From Pseudocercospora fijiensis CIRAD86 (Eukaryota; Ascomycota; Dothideomycetes; Mycosphaerellales; Mycosphaerellaceae), in the NCBI RefSeq assembly GCF_000340215.1, contig NW_006921539.1, positions 3,927,118 to 3,991,117 on the forward strand: DNA of 64,000 nucleotides, given 5' to 3'. Of this stretch, positions 43,852-57,038 are shown in pieces. The translations under genes were made by a program, and so were the position numbers. The notes below the pieces were generated by a model. That model made no database searches. It worked only from the letters and a program-made list of their open reading frames with translations, and was not told the DNA's origin. Every line of letters begins with the position of its first letter. Positions within the stretch are counted from its first letter, which is position 1.

Positions 43852-44559
43852 TTTTTTTGTGGTGGGAGAGGAGGATGGATGGATGGATGTAAGCGTGGTG
43901 GGTTATGTGCCGGGTGTTGGCGATTGATGAGATCATCGGCGAGCAAGCATGGTATATATAGCTCCGCAGTTTGCGTTGATTTGTTTGGGGGGAGATGATT
44001 GCGGATGAGAAGGCGGTGGCGCCGAAGGGTGTGACAAGAATGTGAGTGGTGAGAGTGAGTGGTGAGAGTGCAGTCAGTTCCGCGGTGTGTAGAGGTCGTG
44101 GGAGAGGTAGGTGAGGAGGATTCAGATGATTCCGAAGGTGGCAAGTTGCTGTGTTCATCCTTGCAGCACATTGACCAGGGGAGCTTCTCTGGTGAGCTTA
44201 TATGTGCACGGCGCGAAGGAGATGCTTCGAAGGAGAGACATGTCAGCAGTTGCGTGGCAAAGGTCAATCATGGACTGGACCTGAACAAGTGGATATCTAC
44301 TTACTCGCCCTCACGTGGCCTTTGCCTTGCCTTAGCCCTTGCGACGGCAGACTGCGCTCGTAGCGCGACGTGCTCGACTACAACGTCCTCCTCGTGCACG
44401 AAGCAACGTGTAGGCAGGACGTCTTCACCTTGCTGTGATTGATGCAAGCCTTCGATCACGCAGTGACATTGTTACGCCGCATCACCTCGCAATTGGCGCG
44501 AGAGGAGGCACTTCTAGACCACATCTTCACATGCTATTCAAATCTTGCCAGCTCTACTC
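43852..44559. other. Intergenic
   Basis: Promoter of the secreted-protein gene and 3' region of SNU114. A short GGAT repeat occurs at about 43870-43886. No other gene seen. Confidence 0.5.
43953..43960 (-). promoter_or_regulatory. TATA box of the small secreted protein gene
   Basis: TATATATA about 100 bases upstream of the start codon at 43851 on the minus strand, one of few clear TATA boxes in the window. Confidence 0.6.
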
Positions 44560-47517
44560 TCATGCGCCATCAAGCATTCCAGTCTCCCTGAGCTGTCTCA
44601 TGATCTCAGGCTCTACATACTTGCTCACAGTCACATCCTCGCTGAGACCCTTTCTCCTTCTTGTTTTGAGCACAAAATCTCGCGCCGTGGCTTGCGCGGA
44701 AGCCGGCTCGAGCGGTCTGAGCTTGATGGTCTTGTCCAGCGGATCACCTGGGACAATACTCCACCGATCGAATACCAGAGAGACAGTAGCCTGCCCTTGC
44801 GTGTGGATGCGCAGATCTGTCTCAAAACCAAATGAATCGATGACCGGTAGCAAGCCCTTCACGCTGTAGAGTGGTGTTCCTGGCACAGGTGCATCGCTTA
44901 GCACGTGGCCTCTCCTTCTCGCGAGCACCGTATACAGTGAGGAGACTGCGTTGGCCGGGCCAAGCATCGTGCACGAGTACAAAGGCTCCATCAGTCTTGG
45001 TCCAGCCATGAGGAAGGAGCTGTAGCATGCTCGTCGCGCCGTAGGGATGATTTGACCACCGCCACGGAAGATTGCTTCTGATGCTAGCTCGACATCCGTG
45101 ATCTTGAACTTTACGTTCCTGATAGGCTCCTCACATAGAGGGCCTTCTCTTGTACCCCACGAGAAACCCTGTCGGATGGTGTCCTTGACTGAACGCAGCA
45201 GCTTCTGGTCAACGTCAGATGGCAGGGTATCGTTCTGAAGGATATTTGGTCCCATGTCGTCCGGACCAAATGCCCAGATATTGCGGGAAGCGAGAATATC
45301 GTAGCCGTAGTTCTCCTCAAAGAACTTTCCGACCTTTCGCACCGGATCCTTGATGCTGACCTTGCCGGTCTCTATGTCTTGTGCAATGCCGTCGTCGAGT
45401 GGCTCGGCCACAAAAGTGAGCTTGTTCTTTTTGTTTGGCGTCAGGGCATAGCACTTCATCGCGCTCTGGTCGACACACGTCTCGCAGAATCGTGTGACTG
45501 GATCTGAGACCTTGATCTCCATCTGTGCGTACATGCGTCGAAGGTCGTGAAGAACGCAGTCCATGTAAAGCTCGCCAGTCCCAAGGACCACATGCTCGCC
45601 CGATTCCTCGACTTTGGTCGTAATGAGTGGGTAGGACTTGTTGATCTTGCGTAAGCCGTCAAGCATTTTGGGCAATTCTGAAGGGTTGATGGGCTCCACC
45701 GCGACCTTGAATACACTGTCGAAGAAGTGGACAACCGGTTTGAAGATGTAAGCGTCCTCATCGTCCGGCAACTTCGGCGCGACAATGGTTGCGCTCTTCA
45801 TGATCGAGTTGTCGACGCCACCAAGAAGCACAAAGTTACCCGCTGGAATGCCAGAAACCGGCACATTGTACCTGCTTTCGGCAATTGAGACCTGCTCTAT
45901 CGTCGCAGTAACCATGTCTTCCTCGTCATCGATGCTGTAGTTCTCTCCAAGTACTCGGACCTGCTCTCCGGGTCTTGCGGTGCCACTCATTACCCGGCCA
46001 AAGCTGTGGAAGCCTTGGGCATCTTGGGTGTTGAACAGCTTTGTGACGTGCACAACCAGTGGTCCATCAGAGTCGCATTCCAACATGGCCGTCGCGGTCT
46101 TCGAGTCTAGTGGACCTGTGTAATACTTCTCGAGCTTCTGTCGACTGCTAGCAACAGGCGAAGGTACGTGCTCCACAACCATATCCACCAATCCAGCTGG
46201 TGGTCCAAAAAATTGCTCACATACCATCTTCAGCAGATTCTTAGCATTAGCTTTCAGCTGGCTTGGCTTCAGACTGATTCCAAGGCTCGCCAGAGTCTTC
46301 TTGAGATCTTCTGGCGATTCTGATAGGGTGTGAGAGTACAGCTTGTAGATTGGCTCCAAGACGAAATGCACGAAACTCCTCTTCCCTCGATCTTCCACTG
46401 GCTTTCGCGTGAATTTTCGAGATCTTGGGTTGTAGTAAATGTCGCCCCACAGTCGCTTGCTGAACTCCTTGATGTCAAATTCCGCGCTTGGATAGCTTTC
46501 CGCGTACATGGTTGCGAAACTGGGGAGTGTGAAGCACCACTCCATGCTGCTGCATGCGAAAGCCACGTTACCCTTCTCCGGGCTAACGCGGAACTTCTCG
46601 CCACGACCAGGAATTGTATTCTCGATGTGCGTATTGACCTCCTCCACGACATGCTTTAGCTTGAAGTAAGCGTCGGTCGGAGGCAACTTCAATTCGAGCA
46701 TTAGTCGATCGACCTTGTTGATGAGCAGCGTGAGCGGAATGCCTGCAAGCACAGCGTGCTTGATAGCAAGCTCTGTCTGTGTCTGCACCCCCTCCACGAC
46801 ATCGACCACCAGCACAACACCGTCGACTAAGCGTAATGATGCTGCCACCTCGTCTGCAAAGTTCACATGTCCCGGGGTGTCGATGATATTCAGTAGGTGG
46901 CTTTTTCCCTTCGTACCCTGCAGAAGCAAACTCATTGGGCTGGCTTTCACTGACAGCCCTCGTTCTCGCTCCAGAAGATGTGTGTCTGTATACCGCATAG
47001 TCTCGTCGCGCGCTTTGCCGGTCTTGCCTTCCATGAAGTGGGACACATCGTGTGTTTGCGACACAAGCATATCCATGATACTCGTCTTGCCGTGGTGTAA
47101 ATGCCCGCATAGCGCAATGTTCCGTATTTGTTCGGGAAAGCTCATCAGATCTGTGAGGAAGCCACGGTCAAAGTACACTGTAGGCAGATCCTCCTCTTCC
47201 ACTGTGAACTTCTTGCGCTCGATCGGCGCCACAATCGGCTGCTGCAGTGTCTGCGTATCCTCTTCTTGGATGAGCGTTTCGACATCGGGTCCATAGACTT
47301 GTGATGCTGAAGGATAGTATTGCTTGTCTTCGTGTAGTACTACGGCATTCGAAGGGCCCTCGTCGTCTATGTCCATCACTTCAGCACCTGTCTGCGCCGC
47401 CTCTTCTCCATCTTCGTCCAGATATTGCGCGCCATCGTATGCGCCTGCGTCCTGCTCCTCTTCACTCTCTTCCGGCTCGCCGATGTAGTTTCCGAACTCA
47501 TCGTAGAGGTCGTCCAT
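44560..47517 (-). CDS. SNU114: U5 snRNP GTPase Snu114 (EFTUD2)
   Basis: Single exon, 985 aa. EF-G-like GTPase of the U5 snRNP that drives spliceosome activation and disassembly with Brr2 and Prp8. It starts MDDLYDEFGNYIGE, with an acidic N-terminal extension (to ~100) as in other Snu114 proteins. G motifs: GHLHHGKTS (138-146), DTPGHVNF (213-220) and NKVD (267-270). The later EF-G-like domains are complete (GRVMSGTARPGEQVRVLG, GTGELYMDCVLHDLRRMYA, LMEPLYSCTML). The C terminus ends RETGMLDGA. Length fits the family. It lacks introns, unlike most neighbours. Divergent from the acetyl-CoA acetyltransferase gene across 241 bases. Confidence 0.97.
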   Translation of the reverse strand: MDDLYDEFGNYIGEPEESEEEQDAGAYDGAQYLDEDGEEAAQTGAEVMDIDDEGPSNAVVLHEDKQYYPSASQVYGPDVETLIQEEDTQTLQQPIVAPIERKKFTVEEEDLPTVYFDRGFLTDLMSFPEQIRNIALCGHLHHGKTSIMDMLVSQTHDVSHFMEGKTGKARDETMRYTDTHLLERERGLSVKASPMSLLLQGTKGKSHLLNIIDTPGHVNFADEVAASLRLVDGVVLVVDVVEGVQTQTELAIKHAVLAGIPLTLLINKVDRLMLELKLPPTDAYFKLKHVVEEVNTHIENTIPGRGEKFRVSPEKGNVAFACSSMEWCFTLPSFATMYAESYPSAEFDIKEFSKRLWGDIYYNPRSRKFTRKPVEDRGKRSFVHFVLEPIYKLYSHTLSESPEDLKKTLASLGISLKPSQLKANAKNLLKMVCEQFFGPPAGLVDMVVEHVPSPVASSRQKLEKYYTGPLDSKTATAMLECDSDGPLVVHVTKLFNTQDAQGFHSFGRVMSGTARPGEQVRVLGENYSIDDEEDMVTATIEQVSIAESRYNVPVSGIPAGNFVLLGGVDNSIMKSATIVAPKLPDDEDAYIFKPVVHFFDSVFKVAVEPINPSELPKMLDGLRKINKSYPLITTKVEESGEHVVLGTGELYMDCVLHDLRRMYAQMEIKVSDPVTRFCETCVDQSAMKCYALTPNKKNKLTFVAEPLDDGIAQDIETGKVSIKDPVRKVGKFFEENYGYDILASRNIWAFGPDDMGPNILQNDTLPSDVDQKLLRSVKDTIRQGFSWGTREGPLCEEPIRNVKFKITDVELASEAIFRGGGQIIPTARRACYSSFLMAGPRLMEPLYSCTMLGPANAVSSLYTVLARRRGHVLSDAPVPGTPLYSVKGLLPVIDSFGFETDLRIHTQGQATVSLVFDRWSIVPGDPLDKTIKLRPLEPASAQATARDFVLKTRRRKGLSEDVTVSKYVEPEIMRQLRETGMLDGA

Positions 47518-49004
<1,487 letters not shown>

Positions 49005-50275
49005 GCTCGCGCTGATGACCTCGCCTTTTTCGGGGAGGATTATTGCAGCATACCATAGATTCATCTTAAGCTGGCCATATACGGACTCCAAAAGCATTAC
49101 AAAGGATACCCATAGAGCGATGAAAAAGGACTTTTGCTTCAATTTAGATTCCAGCTCTCCGACCTATTGTCTTCTCGGACTCCTCCCAGACGCCTAGTCG
49201 CCTAGTCCATTGCGCACACCGTCTCGGGGATGGACTGTTCTGTACTGAACAGATTCCCGTGGAATATGTGCACACACAGGGGACTCGTTCATACCATGAA
49301 CTGTGACCTCATCAACAGCTCCCAGCTATATAAATCCATTGTCCAAATTCCAGAAGTTTGTTGCCATGGAGAAGTGATCTCTCGGTATGGACACACCCTC
49401 TTACTTTCAGTGCCACTGAGCATCGAGATCCAGAAGACCATGACCTAGCCATCTTCGTAATCGTTGCCTCGATCTGCTGGAATCTCCGTCCGGACCTACA
49501 CTTCCTTGCCTACTTCGAACCCCGAGGTCGTTGTACCGATTTACCTTCTTGGTGAGGATTATTTGGGGGGCAAGCTATATGCCCAATGCCTTTTCGACCG
49601 TCTGCCTGGATAGAGACTACACAGTAAACATTTAGTTCTACTGGAGCCGTACTGATACGAGTACTGTACCTCGCACGGGTATTCTGGGATTGGGTCATGA
49701 GAGCCACGTGCGGCAGAGAGGAAGAACTGCTCGTTTGCCTTCGGTGTGAACTCTGATTGGAGGAATAATGTTGGGGGTCATCCTTGGCAGCATGGCAGCA
49801 TGGTTGTTCTAATAATAATGCACCCCATGTGGAGGGGACTCGCGGGGGATTGTGACACCACCCTCGGAATGGCTGTCCCGCCTAAATTGACCAAGCAGGC
49901 TTGACTCCAACAAGACTTCTACGCCTGTAGCCCGCCCGCTCCTCGGTTTGCGGCAGAACCGCTCAATCTGAGTAAGACAAGAACAAGCCTGCCTTGTGAT
50001 GGTGCACTACAGCACGCTCTTGCACGCTCGCATCGCACCACCAACCTAGTAGACAGCATGTCTTGAACCAGAAATCCGCCCCGTTTCCGCTCGGTGCAGC
50101 TCTCGACCGGCCAAGCTGCCAAGTCCAGACAGTTCTTCCGACCACCCCGTCTCCCATTATTGTTTGAGATAAAGGCAAGGTCAGCTGTCAGATCTGTACT
50201 TCTAGCCTCCCCCAGCTCCAGCTCCAAACATCCCACCACCCCACAAAGAGGCGAGAGTCTCTTGTTATCCTCAAA
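49005..50275. other. Intergenic, 1.3 kb
   Basis: No gene seen. A TATATAA string lies near 49327 without a convincing gene after it. The final part holds the promoter of the permease at 50276. Confidence 0.5.
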
Positions 50276-52248
50276 ATGGGCATCATCGAGAGGATCGTCC
50301 GGAATGAGGCTGTCAAGAATGACCCCAAGGAGATCTACAATTGGAGAGTGTTCGTGGTCTGCGTGAGTCGCACGAAAACGAAAAACTTCACGACCAAAGC
50401 TGACGCAACGCCGAATCAAAGGCATCAGCATGTTTCGGCGGGATGCTTTTCGGTATGGATACGGGCATCATCGGTGGCGTCCTAAAACTCGATCCTTTCC
50501 GAGCGAAATACAACCTCCCTAAGGCCAGCCAGAACAAAACCCTTTCCGCAAATCTGGAAGCCAACATCGTGTCGACGCTCCAAGCAGGATGTTTCGTCGG
50601 TGCGCTCGTAGCCGGATATATTGCCGATAAGCTTGGTCGTAGAATGGGTCTAATGATTGCGGCTGTATTCGCGATTATTGGCTCTGTCATGCAAGCTTCT
50701 GCGGAAGGCCACTTTCCCGTCATGTATATTGGGAGATTCATTGCGGGAATTGGGGTTGGAGCTGCTTCGATGATTACGCCTCTTTATACTTCGGAGAATG
50801 CGCCCAGGGCTATTCGAGGAGCGCTTACCGGCATGTACCAGTTCTTTATTGTTACTGGTATTTGCATCGCATTCTGGATCAATGTAAGCTTGATCATTAA
50901 CTCTACTCTCCCTGCTATGCTTGACTGACTATCTTCCCCAGTACGGCATGCTTCTGCACTCCCATGGCACAGTCCAATACGTCGTCCCGCTCGCCCTCCA
51001 AGCACTTCCAGCCATCATTCTCCTCTTCGCTATGTTCATTGGCAAGGAGACTCCTCGTTGGCTTGCAAAGCAAGACCGCTGGGACGAAGCCGCCACAATC
51101 CTCTCCCGAGTCCGCAACCTCCCTCAATCCCACCCATACGTCCAAGATGAGCTCCAAGACATGTCCGCCCAGCTCGAATACGAACGCCGCCTGATCGCGG
51201 GCTCAAGTCTCAAGGATCTTCTCAAGGAGATGGTTACCATCCCTGGCAACAGGAAGCGAGCATTGATTACTGTCGGTTTGATGATTTGCCAACAGATGAC
51301 AGTAAGGAGGCACGACCTCGCCTGAGACAGCTGCTGACTCCTAACAGGGAACGAATGCGATCAACTATTACGCTCCTCAAATCTTCACGAACTTGGGCTT
51401 GACAGGCACCGCACCATCTCTCTTCGCAACCGGCGTCTATGGCGTCCTGAAGATGGTCGGCTGCGCACTTTTCCTCGCCCTAGCCGCAGATTCCCTTGGT
51501 CGCCGACGAAGTCTGCTGTGGACTTCGATTGCCCAGGGCACTTGCATGTACTACATTGGCATCTACATTCGCATTGACCCGCCCAGAGCTGGAGCTGACG
51601 TGCCACCCGCCGGATATGCGGCTATTGTGGCAATCTACCTCTTCGCAGTTTTCTTCCAATTCGGATGGGGTGAGTCCAATCCAAGCAGAAATTCTAGAAT
51701 TCTTCACTGACCCATTTTCCCTTTTCTAGGACCGGTATGCTGGATCTACGTCAGTGAAATCCCGACCGCACGACTCCGGGCCCTGAACGTCTCCCTCGGT
51801 GCAGCGACGCAATGGCTCTTCAACTTCGTCGTTGCAAGAGCCACGCCGAACATGATCGCTACCGTCGGCAGAGGAGGATATGGAGCATATTTCATCTACG
51901 GTAACCCAACATCTTTCTCCTCCCCAAATACAAGACACATTCTAACCCAACCCGAATTCAGGCTCATTTTGCTTCTGCATGTTCATCTTCACCTGGTTCC
52001 TAATCCCAGAAACCAAAGGCATCTCGCTCGAGAAAATGGATGAGCTCTTCGGTGCCGTGCCAGACGGCAAGATGATAGATGAGGAAGGTAGTGCTCGCAA
52101 TTATGCGGATCCGGCTCCGACGGCCGAGAAGGGAGGAGGCAATGTTGAGATTCAGCAGGTGGAGAAACGCCAGAATGATAATCAGGCTGAGAGCAGAGGT
52201 ATCCCTTTGATTGACTCGTTGGCTGTTGGGGTGAATCGGCAAAGCTAG
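50276..52248 (+). CDS. MFS permease, quinate/hexose type
   Basis: Exons 50276-50362, 50422-50883, 50942-51301, 51348-51669, 51730-51900 and 51962-52248 give 562 aa in frame. Sugar-porter family with [17 protein letters not shown] in helix 1, [14 protein letters not shown] after helix 2, [54 protein letters not shown] and [16 protein letters not shown]. The last motif and the overall pattern are typical of fungal quinate permeases and related low-specificity hexose carriers. The C-terminal ~70 residues are polar. The first acceptor is chosen so that FVVC reads into ASACFGGM in frame. A broken TIM-barrel gene of a dehydroshikimate-dehydratase-like type lies 2.4 kb downstream, which fits, but does not prove, a quinate-use locus. 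Confidence 0.9.
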
Positions 52249-52869
52249 GATTTTAATCTACTTCGTATGCAAAATTCTGTCATCAGTGCGTACTTGGATT
52301 ATGCAAAGCGGATCTCACTCAATTCTTATACTGTATAACAGTTCGTCGGACTTCACCCAGAAGGCGGTTAGGGGAATTCATCAGTGGTAACCATCGCCAA
52401 GTTTTCTTGTTGCACCGTTTCTCTTTCGATGCTGAATGATTCCCCACATTTGTTCCCACAGGATTCATGCACCTGCCTACCTTCTCCCCATTACATGAAG
52501 CCGAGGAGCATCCAATCACAGCCTGTAACGTTAAGCTCACTCGTACAAAACTGGTAAGTACACTAGTCGACACGCTAAATTGCGGTATAGATGAACTGTC
52601 AAGCGAGCATTCAATCCAACCCTCCTTCACATGCCACGAGCACAAGATCTGTCCGTCGTATATCGGACTTGTATCCAGAGCTGGTCGAGCACTATACAAA
52701 GCACGGAAAACACTTTCGAAGCCTTCACTGCTGGCGAGAAACTCGATGTGAATACAAATATACCAGAGCAGGAGCAACCAAGTACAATGCCACCACCGCA
52801 ACCTCCATCTATATCATAGAAAATGCTCCTCCCAACCCTCCTCCTCCTCTCCCCCACCACATCAACCCC
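52249..52869. other. Intergenic
   Basis: 3' flank of the permease; no supported gene. May include eroded 5' sequence of the esterase pseudogene that follows. Confidence 0.45.
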
Positions 52870-53650
<781 letters not shown>

Positions 53651-53672
53651 TAATTAATACACATGATCCTTT

Positions 53673-54221
53673 CTACCCAGCTGCGCCGGCTCCAAACACT
53701 TCTTGGTTCTCTTCCGTATCATATGTTCTGCACTTGCCGCCTTTTATGGACTTGCCCGCACCACTACACTGCCGCGGTACCCCTTTCTCCGCCATCAAGT
53801 CGACGCGTTCGGGTCGTTGTGCTGAGGTTTTGCTGACTTCGGGGTTGGCAGGAGATACGTCGAGAGGGTTGCCCTTCTTGCCGGTCAATCTCAAGTTCTG
53901 GCAGATTCATTCACTCACTGTCACCTTTGCACTCCGCTCAGCTGCTTGGTCTAATTGTGCCTCTGGCGATGTATGCTTGGCCCCAAAGGCAGTTTCGACA
54001 TCCTGTGCGACCTGGTCGTCTGATCCCGTCTTGCTGTACTCGTTTGTTTCTCTCACGATATCATCCTTCTTTTCGACGTCTTGTGACTCCTTCCACGCCG
54101 AGATATGATCTTGGGCATGCGTGGGCGTTGCGAAGGATAGTGTTCGTGTTGCTGTGAGGCCAGCCTGGGACCTGGCTGCGAAGCGTTGAGCTCTCCGGAT
54201 AAGGAATGACATACTGGACAA
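53673..54221 (-). CDS. Hypothetical protein, probably mitochondrial, with an in-frame TGA or micro-intron
   Basis: Two minus-strand open segments lie in the same frame: 54221 down to 53910 (104 codons) and 53906 down to 53673, separated only by TGA at 53907-53909. The first begins with a mitochondrial-presequence-like stretch (SFLIRRAQRFAARSQ then TRTLSFA) and is then acidic/polar. The second reads NLRLTGKKGNPLDVSPANPE and looks equally coding, which argues that both belong to one protein of about 182 aa. The TGA sits inside GTGAGTGAATGAATCTGCCAG, which has a perfect donor and a CAG end but only 21 nt, far below normal fungal intron size. So either the stop is a mutation or error, a tiny intron is removed, or a larger unseen splice is used. 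Function unknown. Confidence 0.5.
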
Positions 54222-54691
54222 TTGGTATTAGAGAGCACACTGCATACTCACGGCGTCGTTAAATCAATTGGCTCGTTGTGTTTGACGTCACTACCTGAGT
54301 CTTGTGCCATGCCAACAAATCATCAACACGAAGTGGTAAGCTGAACCAGTCGTCCGTTCCTGGAAAACAACCATGCCAAGTCGGAGTGGACTCCGCACAG
54401 GAGCATTCCACTCCTTTTCACTTTCACCTCCTACTACCAACTTCTAAAATTTATGGTGGCGTCTATCCAGTTCTTTCACTCATCGTTGCCTCCCCTTTAG
54501 GAAGAAGTAAATCTGTAGGGCCTGTAATGACACCAAGGCTCGTGGTATGAGAAGCAGGCCGTTGTCTAATAACATTATACCTAGCACACTCGGTACATGA
54601 TCCTCCAACATGCAGAAGATGAGATTCGACCTTACATTCGTGGACGCTAGACGGCGCCAAGATCATATCGCTGCAGTGGCATATATAGTAT
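54222..54691. other. Intergenic
   Basis: No gene seen. Divergent upstream region, possibly with eroded 5' sequence of the TIM-barrel gene. Confidence 0.45.
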
Positions 54692-55548
54692 TTGCGTCTT
54701 CGGAAATCTACTTCCGTTCTTTTCAGCTCAGCGCGATCGTTTCAACTCAAAGTCATATCAATCGCCCCCTTTGAGAACTATGAAGGATCTTCTATCCCGC
54801 TGGCACAGCATCTACGAAAAGCATGTGAATGGATCGATCTAGCCCGGATTCTCGGTGCCGAGATTATTCAAGTGCCCGCTTCTTTCGATCATAATTCGTT
54901 GTCGGTCAGTGATGACCAGATCATCGAAGAGCTCCGTCACCTCGCGGATGCTGGGTTACCAGGAGAAGGCACCGATGAAGCGACAGTTACCATGGCCTAC
55001 GATCCCATGTCATGGAGCGTAAGAAGCAACGCATGGCAGCACGCTCTCGACCTGAAGCATCGGGTTTCAAGACCAAACTTCAAACTTTGCCTGGACACTT
55101 ATCATATCCTGAGCAAGCTCTGGGCACATTGTACTATGCCTAATGGGAGAATCCCCGGGGCGACGAAGCGCTCCAAGTGAGTCTCTATGAAACTCTGCGC
55201 CTCATGCAGCCTGAGGACGTGGCTTTTGTGCAACTGAGCGATGCTGAGCGCATGGACCCTCCCGTTCCTCATCAAGAACTCAGATCAATGGGAAAGCACT
55301 ATGCGTGGCATTGGTCGGGCGTGGGGAGGATATTTCCTCTAGAAGCGGAGTGTGGTGCATACCTGCCCATGCTCGACATCGTGCGGACTTGGCTCGTAGA
55401 TCTTGGATGGTCGGGATGGGTCAGTATGGAAATTTCCCACCACTCGATGGATGAAGAAGAGCGAGGGCCGCGGTATTGGGCAGAACGAGGCATGAAATCT
55501 TGGGAGAGACTGCAGAAAGCTTTGACAAGTTCCGAACCGACTAACTAG
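54692..55548 (+). pseudogene. Sugar-phosphate-isomerase-like TIM-barrel protein, frameshifted and 5'-truncated
   Basis: Two overlapping frames join into one protein of the xylose-isomerase-like TIM-barrel family, similar to fungal 3-dehydroshikimate dehydratases of the quinate pathway. Frame 1 (to 55180): VISIAPFENYEGSSIPLAQ, LARILGAEIIQVPASFD, FKLCLDTYHILSKLWA. Frame 2 (to 55548): AFVQLSDAERMDPPVP, YLPMLDIVRTWLVDLGWSGW, VSMEISHHSMDEEERGPRYW. The switch falls in a C/G run at 55153-55160, where one base appears to be missing (or two extra). The usual first strand-helix unit of the barrel is not seen before 54692. Metal-binding residues in frame 1 (Asp of CLDTYH) and frame 2 (Glu of SMEISHH) are intact. 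A recent break or an assembly error is possible. Confidence 0.7.
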
Positions 55549-55580
55549 GTCCGGTCTATGAAAAGCGGAAGAGCACACCG

Positions 55581-56490
55581 CTATATCTCGTCCTTGACCC
55601 AAGTATCGAACCATCTCACCGCTTGGAAGTAAGCACTTTCCTGCGCAAAAGCCTTCTTCTTATCCGTCAAATTCGTCCTCACAGCAAATCCATGCTCGGC
55701 ATCCGCATACAACGACGTCTGATACGTCTTATTCTCACTCCGAAAAATCGACTCAATCTTACTCCTATTCTCAGCCGTATTCGCATCATCAAGCGCTCCG
55801 AACGCAATACTAATCGGACCCGCCACCGCCCCCCACTCCTCCTCCGTAGTAGCAGAAGGATGCGCCGTGAAACCCGCATCAAGCCCACGCCCCTCCGCCA
55901 AAAATCTCGCAACATATTTCCCCCCGAAACAGTACCCCGTGCCCGCAACCCTCGAGATTTTGAAATCTTTCCGAACCGTGTTGATCGCCGACTCGATGAT
56001 TCCTTCGATTTGCGATTGCGGATGTCGAGATCTCCAGGCCGTGAGGTCAAAGGTGGAGTTCGGATCGGACAGGGCTTCTGCTGGGACGGCGTCCCCACGG
56101 AAGAGATCTGGCATGACGACGAGGTATCCGGACTGGGCGAGACGATCTGCCAATCTAAAAGATCCATCAGCATTATTTCCACCCATGATGAGGTGACGGA
56201 ACTCACAGTCTATTGTTTAGCAACCCGTTCCCGAAAATATCCGTCAAGTATAGAATCGCCGCATCCTGCATCTGATCGTGCTCGCGACGCCCTGTGATAT
56301 ACAGACTCTCTCCCCCGAATTTTTCCGTCGTGCCGGTAGAATTCTCGAAATGCGGAACTCCTTCCTCGCATCTATGATTTCCGTGCGGTTTCAGGAAGAG
56401 GTCGCCTAAGTGCTCGTGCTTCAGGTCTGGTTCTCCATGTGCTAGTGCTAGAGTTGCTCCTGCGAGTAGAAGTGCTGATATCGTTTTCAT
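55581..56490 (-). CDS. Secreted dienelactone hydrolase family protein
   Basis: Exons 56207-56490 and 55581-56154 (minus) give 285 aa. Alpha/beta hydrolase of the dienelactone hydrolase family with a Cys-Asp-His triad: Cys 170 in GTGYCFGGKY, Asp near 217 in AFGALDDAN, His 249 in DAEHGF. The first 17 residues (MKTISALLLAGATLALA) form a signal peptide, and two cysteine-containing or glycosylatable sites follow, so the enzyme is probably secreted or enters the secretory pathway. The intron (GTGAGT/TTTTAG, 52 nt) joins GLLNNRL to LADRLAQSGY in frame. Possible role in breakdown of aromatic-derived lactones or esters from plant material; the true substrate is unknown. Confidence 0.92.
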
Positions 56491-57038
56491 CGTGGAGGGA
56501 GAGAGGTGTAGGTGAAGACGGGGTTAAGCCCGTGGCAGTCGATGCTGGCGGCATCATATAAACTGCGCGGCACGCAGATGGTCAATGCAAGGTCATTGAC
56601 GCGAGCCAAGTCGTCGCTTGTGGTGGTATGCAGGTGTTTCTCTAGCGGAATGCCAAGAGAGGCTAGGAATGCCGTTGGCTGCCGAGTGCCAATGTTTTGG
56701 TGGTGGTGAGACATTGTCACTCACTTCTATTCTGTTAAGGTCTTTTGTTGTTCTGGTCTATCGTCGTCCTTTCCAACCTCGGATGCCCTCAATGCTATTC
56801 TATGGCCGTTTCGATGAATCCTCGCTCTCCGTTGATGATGCGGGTTGAATTGAAGGCGTTCCCGGACGCGTTTCAATCAAAACACTGGTATTGAATCACC
56901 CCAGGGTGAGAAGGCTGCAGCCCAATCTGTCCAGCCTCCACGGAAATGCAGTCCCCCGCCCCGGAAGCCATCTTCTTGCGCTCATCCGTCGGCTCTCGGA
57001 CTCTCCCTTGTTGGCTCTTGACCGCACATCGAATTCAT
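56491..57038. other. Intergenic
   Basis: Upstream region of the hydrolase and 3' region of the carrier-like gene; no gene seen. Confidence 0.5.
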
